A stretch of 64,000 nt of DNA, taken from assembly GCA_049799955.1 (NCBI GenBank), contig JBARIW010000062.1:1-64000 (forward strand). Reading direction: 5' to 3'. Shown piece after piece: positions 46,249-53,992 of this stretch. Source of the stretch: JBGTFE01 sp049799955 (GTDB lineage: Bacteria > Acidobacteriota > Blastocatellia > Pyrinomonadales > Pyrinomonadaceae). Each line of letters begins with the position of its first letter. Positions within the stretch are counted from its first letter, which is position 1. The notes beneath the pieces were generated by a model. That model made no database searches, was not told where the DNA came from, and worked only from the letters and a program-made list of their open reading frames with translations. The translations under genes and the position numbers were made by a program.

Positions 46249-47406
46249 ATGAGCGCCGCGCAAAGAAAATTATCAAAGACATTTAAAAACTTCTTCGACT
46301 CGGAGAAATCGGGCGGATTTCTTCTTATTATCTGCACGATTGTCTCGCTCGTTATCACAAATTCAAGCCTCGGCGCGGATTATCTTAGTCTGTGGCAGGC
46401 GCATATCGGCGGCTTAAGCGTCGAACATTGGATAAATGACGGCTTGATGGCGATTTTCTTTTTGTTTATCGGGCTGGAGCTCGAACGCGAGCTTTACAAC
46501 GGCGAATTGTCAGATTTCAAAAACGCTCTGCTCCCGATTTTCGCAGCAGTCGGCGGCATCGTAACGCCCGCGCTGATTCATTTTGTGTTTAATTTCGGGA
46601 CTAAAACGCAAGCCGGAATCGGGATTCCGATGGCGACCGATATTGCTTTTGCGCTCGGCGTTCTGGCTCTTTTGGGAAACCGCATTCCGGCGTCTTTGAA
46701 AATTTTTCTGACCGCGCTCGCCGTCATCGACGATTTGGGCGCGATTATCGTCATCGCCGTTTTTTACACGGCAAAGCTTTCGTTTTTTTATTTAACCGGT
46801 GCAGGTTTGGTTTTCGGTTTGCTCGTCGCTCTGAATCGTTTTTTCCGCGTAAAAAGCTTAACCGCGTATCTGCTCGGCGGCGCGCTGATGTGGTTTTTGA
46901 TGCTGAAATCGGGCGTTCACGCGACGATTGCCGGAGTTCTGCTCGCTTTTACGATTCCTTTTACGGCAAAAGAAGACGACGAAGATTCGCTTTCATACAA
47001 ACTCGAAAATTTTCTGCACAAGCCCGTCGCGTTCGTGATTCTGCCCGTTTTCGCGCTCGCCAATACGGGAATCGTCATCGGCGACGGCTGGTTTCAAAGT
47101 TTATCAGCGCCAAACAATTCGGGCATTATTCTCGGCTTAACGCTCGGCAAACCAATCGGCATCACGCTTTTGAGCTTTATCGCCGTTTCAACCGGCATCT
47201 GCCGCCTGCCGCTCGATTTAAATTGGAAACACATTTTCGGCGCGGGCATCTTGGGCGGCATCGGTTTTACGATGTCGATTTTTATCACAAATCTCGCTTT
47301 CGCAGGGAAAGCGGAAATGATAAACGCTTCGAAAATGGCGATTCTATTTGCTTCTCTGACGGCGGGAACAATCGGTTTTCTGTGGCTCAAGATGCTGAAT
47401 AAGTAA
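46249..47406 (+). CDS. nhaA: Na+/H+ antiporter NhaA
   Basis: 385 aa, near the standard NhaA length. The signature GIPMATDIAFALGVLAL followed by ALAVIDDLGAI contains the ion-binding Asp pair (IDDLG), and WINDGLMAIFFLFIGLELER is the N-terminal core. It exchanges external protons for internal sodium at the inner membrane and supports pH and salt tolerance. It follows tspO and ends at a heptad hairpin shared with the convergent gene. Confidence 0.95.
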   Translation: MSAAQRKLSKTFKNFFDSEKSGGFLLIICTIVSLVITNSSLGADYLSLWQAHIGGLSVEHWINDGLMAIFFLFIGLELERELYNGELSDFKNALLPIFAAVGGIVTPALIHFVFNFGTKTQAGIGIPMATDIAFALGVLALLGNRIPASLKIFLTALAVIDDLGAIIVIAVFYTAKLSFFYLTGAGLVFGLLVALNRFFRVKSLTAYLLGGALMWFLMLKSGVHATIAGVLLAFTIPFTAKEDDEDSLSYKLENFLHKPVAFVILPVFALANTGIVIGDGWFQSLSAPNNSGIILGLTLGKPIGITLLSFIAVSTGICRLPLDLNWKHIFGAGILGGIGFTMSIFITNLAFAGKAEMINASKMAILFASLTAGTIGFLWLKMLNK

Positions 47407-47516
47407 TAGGTAATAAATAGGTGATAGGTGATAGGTGATAGGTGATAGGAAAGAAATTTCTTACTACCAATTACTTATTACCTATTCCCTATCACCTATT
47501 CCCTATCACCTATCAC
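47404..47516. repeat. large heptad-repeat hairpin between convergent genes
   Basis: Left arm of GATAGGT units (at least four) pairs with right arm CCTATCA/CCTATTC units. At about 110 bp it is the longest of this class here. It separates convergent nhaA and the SnoaL-like gene. Confidence 0.85.
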
Positions 47517-48023
47517 CTATTTCGGCAAAGGTTGGTCTGAGTTCCAGATTTCCCACGTAATCAGCCATTTTCCGTTTATTTTTTTGCGACATATAACGTG
47601 CCTGCCGGTTTCGACGATGCGGTTGCTTGTGCCTTTCGGCGTGTAGGTGTTGATGTAGCGCGAACGCTCGATGGATACATCATCTTTGGTGATGATTTCT
47701 TCGGGAAAAGTTTCGTGTTTGGCTGCGTCCGTTTGTTCAAAAAACTTTTCAAGCTCGGCGCGGACTGCCTTTTTGCCGCTGACGGTCTGGTAGTTGTAAG
47801 GCATCGAAACCGCGTCTTCGGCATACAAATCGGAAAGATTGGCAATATCGCGCGCATTGAAAAGCCTATCCCATTCCGCGCCCGCATTTTTCAGATATTC
47901 GCTGTCGGAAACATTTTCCTTCGGCGCGTTCGGTTTTTGCTCATTGCGACAAGACGCGCCGAAAAATAACGCTAATAAAATCAGCAGAACGATTGGGTGA
48001 TTTATAGAAAGAAACTTTTTCAT
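47517..48023 (-). CDS. SnoaL-like (DUF4440-type) lipoprotein
   Basis: 168 aa. A lipoprotein signal (LILLALFFGASC) leads into a SnoaL/NTF2-like fold: AEWDRLFNARDIANLSDLYA, then SGKKAVRAELEKFF and RHVICRKKINGKWLITWEIW. This fold is used by many small ligand-binding or isomerase-type proteins of the SgcJ/EcaC group. Function unknown here. It sits between two heptad hairpins. Confidence 0.78.
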   Translation of the reverse strand: MKKFLSINHPIVLLILLALFFGASCRNEQKPNAPKENVSDSEYLKNAGAEWDRLFNARDIANLSDLYAEDAVSMPYNYQTVSGKKAVRAELEKFFEQTDAAKHETFPEEIITKDDVSIERSRYINTYTPKGTSNRIVETGRHVICRKKINGKWLITWEIWNSDQPLPK

Positions 48024-48039
48024 ATCATTACTCCATAAT

Positions 48040-48112
48040 ATTGGTAATTGGTAATTGGTGATTGGTAATAGGTATGTGTTTCTTAAACTAATTACCTATT
48101 ACTTATTACTTA
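48040..48112. repeat. heptad-repeat hairpin
   Basis: GGTAATT/GGTGATT units pair with AATTACC, CTATTAC and TTATTAC units. It lies downstream of the histidine kinase gene and upstream of the SnoaL-like gene on the same strand. Confidence 0.8.
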
Positions 48113-50017
48113 TTACTTTCTCTTCCCGCGTTTTGCCAGCGCGGCGATGGTTTCGGCGAGTGTTTTCTGCTCGACGGGTTTGGATATATGCATTTGAAAA
48201 CCGGCGGCGATGGCTTCCTGCTTATCGCCTTCCCTGACGTAAGCGGTAAGCGCGGCGGCTGGCACGTCGCAGCCTTGTTCGGGCGATAAAGCGCGTATTT
48301 TGCTGATAAGCGTTAAACCGTTTTCGATTGGCATTCCGAGGTCGGAGACGAGAATATCCGGTTTCCATTCAAGAAAAGTATCGAGCGCGGCGGCGGCGGA
48401 AGCGGCGGCGCGAACTTCCGCGCCGTATTCCTTCAGCATCAGTTCAAGAATCTCAAGCGTGTCCGGGTCGTCGTCAACCATAAGGACGCGCAAGCCGTTT
48501 AAATCGGGCGGCTCTGCCGGAAGACCGACGCCCGTTTGCGCCCGCCAGTTTACCGCGTCGGCTTCGGCGGCGAGCGGCAGTTTTACGGTAAATGTCGAGC
48601 CGTTGCCGTCGCTCGCGGCTTGAACGGTTCCGCCGTGAAGCTCGACCAAGTGACGGACAATCGCCAGACCCAAGCCCAAACCTCTGTCCGCCCGCGTCGT
48701 TGACGAATCGGCTTGACGAAAACGCTCAAAGACAAACGGAAGAAATTTTGCTTCGATACCGATGCCCGTATCGCTCACGTTTATCTCGATGTTCGAATCA
48801 ACCCGTTTAAGGCTGACTTCGACGCGACCGTCGTTAGGCGTGAACTTGATGGCGTTTGAGACGAGATTCCAGATTACCTGCTGAAGACGGTCGGCGTCGC
48901 CGATAATCAAACCCGCATTTTCGTCGAGCGAGACGTTCAGCGCAATGGATTTGGCGTTCGCCGCCGGCTGCTGCGTTTCGACCGCGGCGTAGATTATCGG
49001 CGTCAGCTCGACCGGCTCGGATTCGATTTGCAGCTTGCCCGTGATAATGCGCGAAACGTCCAGAATATCGCTGATAATCTCCGCCTGCGCCTTCGCGTTG
49101 CGCTCGATTATGGTCATCGCGTTGCGGACGTTTTCCTCTTTCAGCATTCCTTTTTTGAGCATCGAAGACCAGCCGAGGATAGCGTTTAGAGGCGTGCGAA
49201 GCTCATGCGAGACGGTCGCCAGAAATTCGTCCTTGAGACGATTTGCGTCTTCCGCTTCGCCTCGCGCCGACTGCTCGCTTTCAAACAGACGCTCGCGCTC
49301 GTGCTCGGCGGCGCGGCGCGCGGTGATGTCGTGAAAGACGAGAATCGCGCCGATAACTCTGCCGCCGTCGTCTTTAATCGGCGCGCCGCTGTCTTCAATC
49401 GGAATCTCGCGCCCGTCTTTTGTAATCAAAATCGTATGATTGGCAAGCCCGACGACCAGACCTTCGCGCTTGATTGCCGTAAAAGGGCTTTCGACCGGCG
49501 CGCGCGTTTCCTCGTTGATAATGTGAAATACTTCTTCGAGCGGGCGACCTTCGGCTTCATCAATTTTCCAGCCGGTCAGATTTTCGGCGGTCGGATTGAT
49601 AAAATTGATTTTGCCGTCGATGTCTGTGGCAATCACGGCGTCGCCGATGCTTTCAAGCGTTACCTGTAACAATTCCTGCTGCTCGCGCAGACGTTTTTCG
49701 GCTTTCCGGCGCGAGCTTGCAAATAAAACGACGCTTCCGAATAAAATCAGGCGATTGAAAGTTATCAGCGCCAGCTTAAATGTAAACTCGGGTTTGGCTG
49801 CATAGGCGAAATAAACTAATGCGGCTTCAAAAAGAATTGCGACCATCAAGCCGGGACCTGTGCCCAGATACCAGGCAGCGGCAATCATTGCCGCAATAAT
49901 CAGCCAGGTCAAAGCCGGAGCCAGAAAAGGAATACCGATACTAAGCCCGATTAGCAGCACAAACGCGCCCAAAGCTAATCCGTAACGCAAAAATCCTGAC
50001 TTTATTTCCCTTGCCAT
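48113..50017 (-). CDS. membrane hybrid sensor histidine kinase
   Basis: 634 aa. Residues 10-100 hold several membrane segments of a DUF4118-like sensor region; a PAS domain follows (DAVIATDIDGKINFINPTAE), then HisKA with the phospho-acceptor His in FLATVSHELRTPLNAILG, an HATPase_c domain (NLVSNAIKFTPND, GLGLGLAIVRHLVELHGG), and a C-terminal receiver (LMVDDDPDTLEIL, phospho-Asp in DILVSDLGMP). No partner regulator gene is adjacent. The input signal is unknown. Confidence 0.92.
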   Translation of the reverse strand: MAREIKSGFLRYGLALGAFVLLIGLSIGIPFLAPALTWLIIAAMIAAAWYLGTGPGLMVAILFEAALVYFAYAAKPEFTFKLALITFNRLILFGSVVLFASSRRKAEKRLREQQELLQVTLESIGDAVIATDIDGKINFINPTAENLTGWKIDEAEGRPLEEVFHIINEETRAPVESPFTAIKREGLVVGLANHTILITKDGREIPIEDSGAPIKDDGGRVIGAILVFHDITARRAAEHERERLFESEQSARGEAEDANRLKDEFLATVSHELRTPLNAILGWSSMLKKGMLKEENVRNAMTIIERNAKAQAEIISDILDVSRIITGKLQIESEPVELTPIIYAAVETQQPAANAKSIALNVSLDENAGLIIGDADRLQQVIWNLVSNAIKFTPNDGRVEVSLKRVDSNIEINVSDTGIGIEAKFLPFVFERFRQADSSTTRADRGLGLGLAIVRHLVELHGGTVQAASDGNGSTFTVKLPLAAEADAVNWRAQTGVGLPAEPPDLNGLRVLMVDDDPDTLEILELMLKEYGAEVRAAASAAAALDTFLEWKPDILVSDLGMPIENGLTLISKIRALSPEQGCDVPAAALTAYVREGDKQEAIAAGFQMHISKPVEQKTLAETIAALAKRGKRK

Positions 50018-50214
50018 CGTGAATTATCTGAAACAAATATCCTGCTTCTGTTTTCCCGAATTACGCAAATTATAAACAGAACCGCGAGAGGCTTTTAGTA
50101 TAGCTATTTACAACTAGTTATTGCAAAAAGCTTTGGAAATACGCGAATAAGTTTTGCTTTATAGAACGCCGCGAAAGGATTTGCAGTGAAGCGGGAAGAG
50201 TTTGTTAGTAAGAA

Positions 50215-50439
50215 TTAGTTATTTTTCAAAAATTCTTCAACAGTAAGGTTTATATCCTGAGCAATTTTACGAAGCAGAAATGGTGAGATGTCTCTGCCTT
50301 TGTGAACGGGAACGGTTGTTCCGCGCCCATCAGAGTGTCGAAACTGCTTGTGCGAGCCGCGTTGGCGGACTTCGGTAAAGCCAAGTTTTCTCAAAATGGA
50401 AATAACTTCAATCGGTTTTAATACAGGAAGATTGCCCAT
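50215..50439 (-). CDS. hicA: HicA-type mRNA interferase toxin
   Basis: 74 aa double-stranded-RNA-binding-fold toxin. The family features LKPIEVISILRKLGFTEVRQ, GSHKQFRH with the catalytic His, and TVPVHKGRDISPFLLRKI are intact. HicA cleaves mRNA until neutralised by HicB. It is the last gene of a hicB-hicA pair, 1 bp after hicB, at the end of the rnhB operon on the minus strand. Confidence 0.92.
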   Translation of the reverse strand: MGNLPVLKPIEVISILRKLGFTEVRQRGSHKQFRHSDGRGTTVPVHKGRDISPFLLRKIAQDINLTVEEFLKNN

Positions 50440-50440
50440 T

Positions 50441-50650
50441 TTATGCGACCATTAATGTTTGTGTCCCAACAAAATCGGTTTCCATTTCAGGCTCTCCGTC
50501 TTCGAGAAGCATTTCGACGACTTCGCGCATATTTTCTCCTAATTCATCGAGTGTTTCAGCCTGACTATGAGCGCCCGAAAAGCCCGGAATATAGCCGACA
50601 TAAAGATTGGTATCCGCACATTTTTCGATAATGTAAATATATTTTTTCAT
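50441..50650 (-). CDS. hicB: HicB-type antitoxin
   Basis: 69 aa partial-RNase-H-fold antitoxin. The motif YVGYIPGFSGAHSQAETLDELGENMREVVEMLLEDG, in parts, is typical. It is short and lacks the C-terminal DNA-binding domain of long HicB proteins. It precedes hicA and lies 32 bp after rnhB, so it may be read from the ribosomal operon as well as from its own promoter. Confidence 0.9.
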   Translation of the reverse strand: MKKYIYIIEKCADTNLYVGYIPGFSGAHSQAETLDELGENMREVVEMLLEDGEPEMETDFVGTQTLMVA

Positions 50651-50682
50651 AACTTGCGCCGTTTAGGATTATACAAAACTTT

Positions 50683-51282
50683 TCATAAAACACCACGAAA
50701 AGATTTGCGGTGAAGCGGGCAAGCGCCGTGTTTTCTGATTGCTTCGAAATGCGCTTTCGTTCCGTAGCCGACATGTTTTGCAAATCCGTATTCGGGAAAT
50801 GTTTTGTCCAATTCGCGCATCAAGTTGTCGCGGTAGGTTTTTGCTAAGATGGAAGCCGCGGCGATTGAGGCGGAAACAGCGTCGCCTTTGATGATGGATT
50901 TTTGCGGAAGACTAATTTCTTTGAGCTGAACCGCGTCGATTAATAAAAAATCGGCTTTTGGCTGGAGAGCTTCGACGGCAAGACGCATCGCTTTTTTTGT
51001 CGCCTGCAAAATATTGATGCGGTCGATTTCTTCGGCTTCGATTTGCGCGATTGAAAAGGCGACTGCGCTTTGTTTAAGCTCTTCGGCGATTTGTTCGCGC
51101 TTTTTTGCCGTAAGCTTTTTCGAATCGTTTAAGCCTTCGGGCAAAGGACGCGATAAATCCAGAATACAAGCCGCCGCGACGACCGCCCCGGCGAGACATC
51201 CGCGCCCGACCTCATCGATTCCGGCAATGAAGCTGTAACCGTCGGCGATTGCCTGTTTTTCGAAATCGATTCCTATTTGCAT
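50683..51282 (-). CDS. rnhB: ribonuclease HII
   Basis: 199 aa. The active-site segment GIDEVGRGCLAGAVV gives the first Asp-Glu pair, and LLIDAVQL gives the next Asp; the later GYGTKAHFEAIRKHG is the family C-terminus. It removes ribonucleotides from DNA-RNA hybrids. It follows rplS at a distance of 117 bp that contains a long palindrome. Confidence 0.95.
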   Translation of the reverse strand: MQIGIDFEKQAIADGYSFIAGIDEVGRGCLAGAVVAAACILDLSRPLPEGLNDSKKLTAKKREQIAEELKQSAVAFSIAQIEAEEIDRINILQATKKAMRLAVEALQPKADFLLIDAVQLKEISLPQKSIIKGDAVSASIAAASILAKTYRDNLMRELDKTFPEYGFAKHVGYGTKAHFEAIRKHGACPLHRKSFRGVL

Positions 51283-51292
51283 ATGAGAAAAT

Positions 51293-51390
51293 AGAACGCA
51301 GATGACGCAGATTAAGCTGATTTTCGCGGATAAATCTTTATAAAATATCCGTGTTAATCCGCTAAATCCGCGCTATCCGCGTTCTATTAA
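51293..51390. repeat. about 98-bp imperfect palindromic repeat, second copy
   Basis: Outer arms ATAGAACGCAGATGACG and CGCTATCCGCGTTCTAT pair, with AT-rich middle. Related in sequence and length to the repeat at 36771-36867. It separates rplS from rnhB and may reduce read-through. Confidence 0.82.
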
Positions 51391-51399
51391 TTTCAATAA

Positions 51400-51771
51400 T
51401 TACTTCGCTGCGTGTTTCGTTTTTGTGCGCGTATCGCGTTCTTTGATACGTGCCGCTTTACCGCGCAAATCACGCAGGTAATAAAGTTTTGCGCGACGAA
51501 CTTTACCGCGGCGCGTAACGTCGATGTGGTCGATAACGGTTGCGTGAAGCGGGAAAATTCTTTCCACGCCGACGCCGAAACTGACCTTTCTGACGGTTAT
51601 GGTTTCGCGTATGCCGCCGTGTTTGCGGGCGATGCAGACGCCTTCAAAAGCCTGAAGGCGTTCCTTGTTTCCTTCCTTGATACGCACGTGTACGCGAACG
51701 TTGTCGCCCGGCTGAAAGGCAGGAATATCTGTCTTTAACTGTATATTTTCAATATTATCTAAACGATTCAT
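51400..51771 (-). CDS. rplS: 50S ribosomal protein L19
   Basis: 123 aa, normal length. FQPGDNVRVHVRIKEGNKER, EGVCIARKHGGIRETITVRK and GVGVERIFPLHATVID are the family core. Found at the bridge between ribosomal subunits. The gene follows trmD, the conserved order in bacteria. Confidence 0.97.
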   Translation of the reverse strand: MNRLDNIENIQLKTDIPAFQPGDNVRVHVRIKEGNKERLQAFEGVCIARKHGGIRETITVRKVSFGVGVERIFPLHATVIDHIDVTRRGKVRRAKLYYLRDLRGKAARIKERDTRTKTKHAAK

Positions 51772-51832
51772 TTTATTTGTCAGCGAGAGGTGAACGCCCG
51801 AAGTTAAATCTATAACCTTTGACTAATCACTT

Positions 51833-52543
51833 TCAGCTATTCTCCTTATCTAATAAGTCTTTTCTAACTTTTTGCGTCTTTTCCAACGCCTTTTGTTTAC
51901 GCCATTTTTCAATCTCGGCGTGATTTCCGCTCAAAAGAATTTCCGGCACCTGCATTCCACGAAAATCGCGCGGCTGCGTGTAGTGCGGATAATCCAGCAA
52001 CCCGTTTGAAAACGAATCGTTTTCCGCCGACGTTTCGCTGCCGAGAGCGTTCGGCAAAAGCCGCACAATCGCGTCAACCAAAACTATCGCCGCCGGCTCG
52101 CCGCCCGAAAGCACGTAATCGCCGATTGAAATTTCTTCCGTAACAAGCGCTTCGTTAACTCTCTCGTCAACGCCTTCGTAGCGCCCGCAAATCAAAATCA
52201 GATGCTCGATTTCCGCGGCAAATTCCCGCGCCACTTCCTGTTTGAATTGCCTTCCCTGCGGCGAAAGCAAGACGACTTTTGTGCCCTGCGGATAATTTTC
52301 GCGCCCGGTCGTTCCAATCAGATTTTCAATCGCGTTAAAAATCGGCTCGGCTTTGAAAACCATCCCGTCGCCGCCGCCGAAAGGTCGGTCGTCCGTCATC
52401 CGGTGCTTGTCGGTCGTAAACTCGCGCAAATCGTGAACGTTTATTTCCACAATTTCCGCTAAGCGCGCGCGGCGGATTATTCCAAAATCAAAGACCTCGC
52501 GAAAAAATTCGGGAAATATGGTTAAGACATCAATCTTTAACAT
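51833..52543 (-). CDS. trmD: tRNA (guanine-N1)-methyltransferase TrmD
   Basis: 236 aa. MLKIDVLTIFPEFFREVFDF at the N-terminus, RPFGGGDGMVFKAEP and LICGRYEGVDERV with the SAM-binding trefoil knot, and EISIGDYVLSGGEPAA are diagnostic. It methylates G37 of tRNAs and prevents frameshifting. It lies in the rimM-trmD-rplS order. Confidence 0.97.
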   Translation of the reverse strand: MLKIDVLTIFPEFFREVFDFGIIRRARLAEIVEINVHDLREFTTDKHRMTDDRPFGGGDGMVFKAEPIFNAIENLIGTTGRENYPQGTKVVLLSPQGRQFKQEVAREFAAEIEHLILICGRYEGVDERVNEALVTEEISIGDYVLSGGEPAAIVLVDAIVRLLPNALGSETSAENDSFSNGLLDYPHYTQPRDFRGMQVPEILLSGNHAEIEKWRKQKALEKTQKVRKDLLDKENS

Positions 52544-52547
52544 TTTG

Positions 52548-52617
52548 TCCTTTGTCCTTTGTCCTTTGTCCTTTGCTTATCTTGCTAAGGACGAATGACT
52601 AAGGACAAAGGACTAAA
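52548..52617. repeat. heptad-repeat hairpin between rimM and trmD
   Basis: Four GTCCTTT units pair with AAGGACA/AAGGACT units across an AT-rich loop. It interrupts an operon that is usually tightly packed; the last bases overlap the rimM stop region. Confidence 0.85.
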
Positions 52618-53128
52618 ATTCCAACAAACCTTCGGGCGCGTCAACACGAATCAACTTGTTTTCAATATCAACTGATATGCAAATCGCTTCGGCAAACGGA
52701 ATCATATATTCTTTTTCCGCGCCCGCGACGATTAAAATCTCCGTTCCGCCCGTCCGCATTATTTCTTTAACGCGCCCGATTTGCTCGCCTTCGACGGTTT
52801 CGACCGCGCAGCCTTCAAGTTCCCAATCGAAATATTCGTCCGTCTCAAGCTCGACCGCTTCGGTTTCAGGAACGCAGATTTCCGTGTTTCTTAAAGCTTC
52901 CGCCGCCTCAATCGAATCGATGCCCTCAAATTTCAGGATGATTCTGCCTTTCTGAAACCAGAATTTTTCAATTTTCAATTCCGCGCGCGCGCCGTTCGGC
53001 TTAATCGCCAGAACCGTTTCCAGATTTTCAAATCTTTCGGGAAAATCGGTCAAAACATCGGCGACCGCCTCGCCGCGCAGTCCGCGCGTCTTGGCAATTC
53101 TGGCGATAGCGACCAAATCTTCGCTCAC
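52613..53128 (-). CDS. rimM: ribosome maturation factor RimM
   Basis: 171 aa. RIAKTRGLRGEAVADVLTDF at the N-terminus and the PRC-barrel part (EYFDWELEGCAVET, IPFAEAICISVDIENK) are characteristic. It assists assembly of the 30S head. It starts 3 bp after khpA. Confidence 0.95.
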   Translation of the reverse strand: MSEDLVAIARIAKTRGLRGEAVADVLTDFPERFENLETVLAIKPNGARAELKIEKFWFQKGRIILKFEGIDSIEAAEALRNTEICVPETEAVELETDEYFDWELEGCAVETVEGEQIGRVKEIMRTGGTEILIVAGAEKEYMIPFAEAICISVDIENKLIRVDAPEGLLEF

Positions 53129-53131
53129 AGC

Positions 53132-53362
53132 TTACTCGACCAAATCAAGCTGGTAACGCTTGCCGTGTTTCTGTCCCGCGTAAAACAAAATACTGCGAAT
53201 CGCCTTCACGGTGCGACCTTCGCGCCCGATGAGCCTGCCCATATCGCCTTCGGCAACACGGACTTCGATTTTCACGGCTCTGCCGTCCTCAACCTGAGAC
53301 ACTTCGACCGCGTCGGGCTGACCAACCAACGATTTTACAAGTTTTTCGACAGCTTCTTTCAT
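53132..53362 (-). CDS. khpA: KH-domain RNA-binding protein KhpA
   Basis: 76 aa. The GxxG loop is in GRLIGREGRTVKAIRSIL. Small single-KH proteins of this position (between rpsP and rimM) bind RNA as partners of KhpB. Normal length. Confidence 0.93.
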   Translation of the reverse strand: MKEAVEKLVKSLVGQPDAVEVSQVEDGRAVKIEVRVAEGDMGRLIGREGRTVKAIRSILFYAGQKHGKRYQLDLVE

Positions 53363-53403
53363 ACTTTTCGGGAAAACGAAAAAACGGAAGCTTTCAAGCG
53401 TTT

Positions 53404-53919
53404 TTATGCGCTTGCTTCTTCCGTTCCGATTTCTTCACCGCTCGCGTCGGCTGACGCTTCCGGCTCGGAAGTTTCGGCAGCTTCCGCTTCAGCAGATGCG
53501 CCGGCTTCGGCTTCCGCCGCCGCTCTTTCAGCTTCCGCCTTATCAGCTTCAGCTTTTTCAGCCGCTAATCTTTCTTCTTCGCGCTTTGCAGTTTCGGCTC
53601 GTTTAGCTTCGAGTTTCGCCTGTTTGTCGGCTTCTCTTTTCTCGGCTCTGGTCTGCGCCGCTACCGCTTTTTCCTCTTCCGTCTGCTCAGGATTATGCTT
53701 AATCAAGCTGGCAACCGTTTCGGTCGGCTGCGCGCCCACAGAAAGCCAATACTGAATACGGTCGTGTTTCAGATTGATTTCCGCCGGATTCATCATCGGG
53801 TTATAAGTTCCGACGTTTTCCAAATATTTCCCGTCGCGCTTTGAACGTTTTTCCTTTATCACGATGCGATAAAAAGGACTTTTCTTCGCGCCCATTCTCA
53901 TTAAACTTATTGCTAACAT
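53404..53919 (-). CDS. rpsP: 30S ribosomal protein S16 with a long acidic tail
   Basis: 171 aa from the ATG at 53919 (MLAISLMRMGAKKSPFYRIV), the normal S16 start; the frame runs 19 codons further upstream into a heptad repeat, which is not likely used. The S16 core ends near residue 85. The other half is an Ala/Glu-rich helix (EKAEADKAEAERAAAEAE) roughly doubling the usual length of about 80-90 aa. Such tails occur in some Acidobacteria and Bacteroidota. Confidence 0.93.
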   Translation of the reverse strand: MLAISLMRMGAKKSPFYRIVIKEKRSKRDGKYLENVGTYNPMMNPAEINLKHDRIQYWLSVGAQPTETVASLIKHNPEQTEEEKAVAAQTRAEKREADKQAKLEAKRAETAKREEERLAAEKAEADKAEAERAAAEAEAGASAEAEAAETSEPEASADASGEEIGTEEASA

Positions 53920-53927
53920 AATTTTCT

Positions 53928-53992
53928 CGTAATACGTGATACGTAATACGCGATACGAAAACGAATTACGTATCACGTATTACGTATTACCT
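53928..53992. repeat. heptad-like hairpin between ffh and rpsP
   Basis: TAATACGTGATACG-type units pair with CGTATCACGTATTACG. It fills the short gap between ffh and rpsP and overlaps the ffh stop region. Confidence 0.85.
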
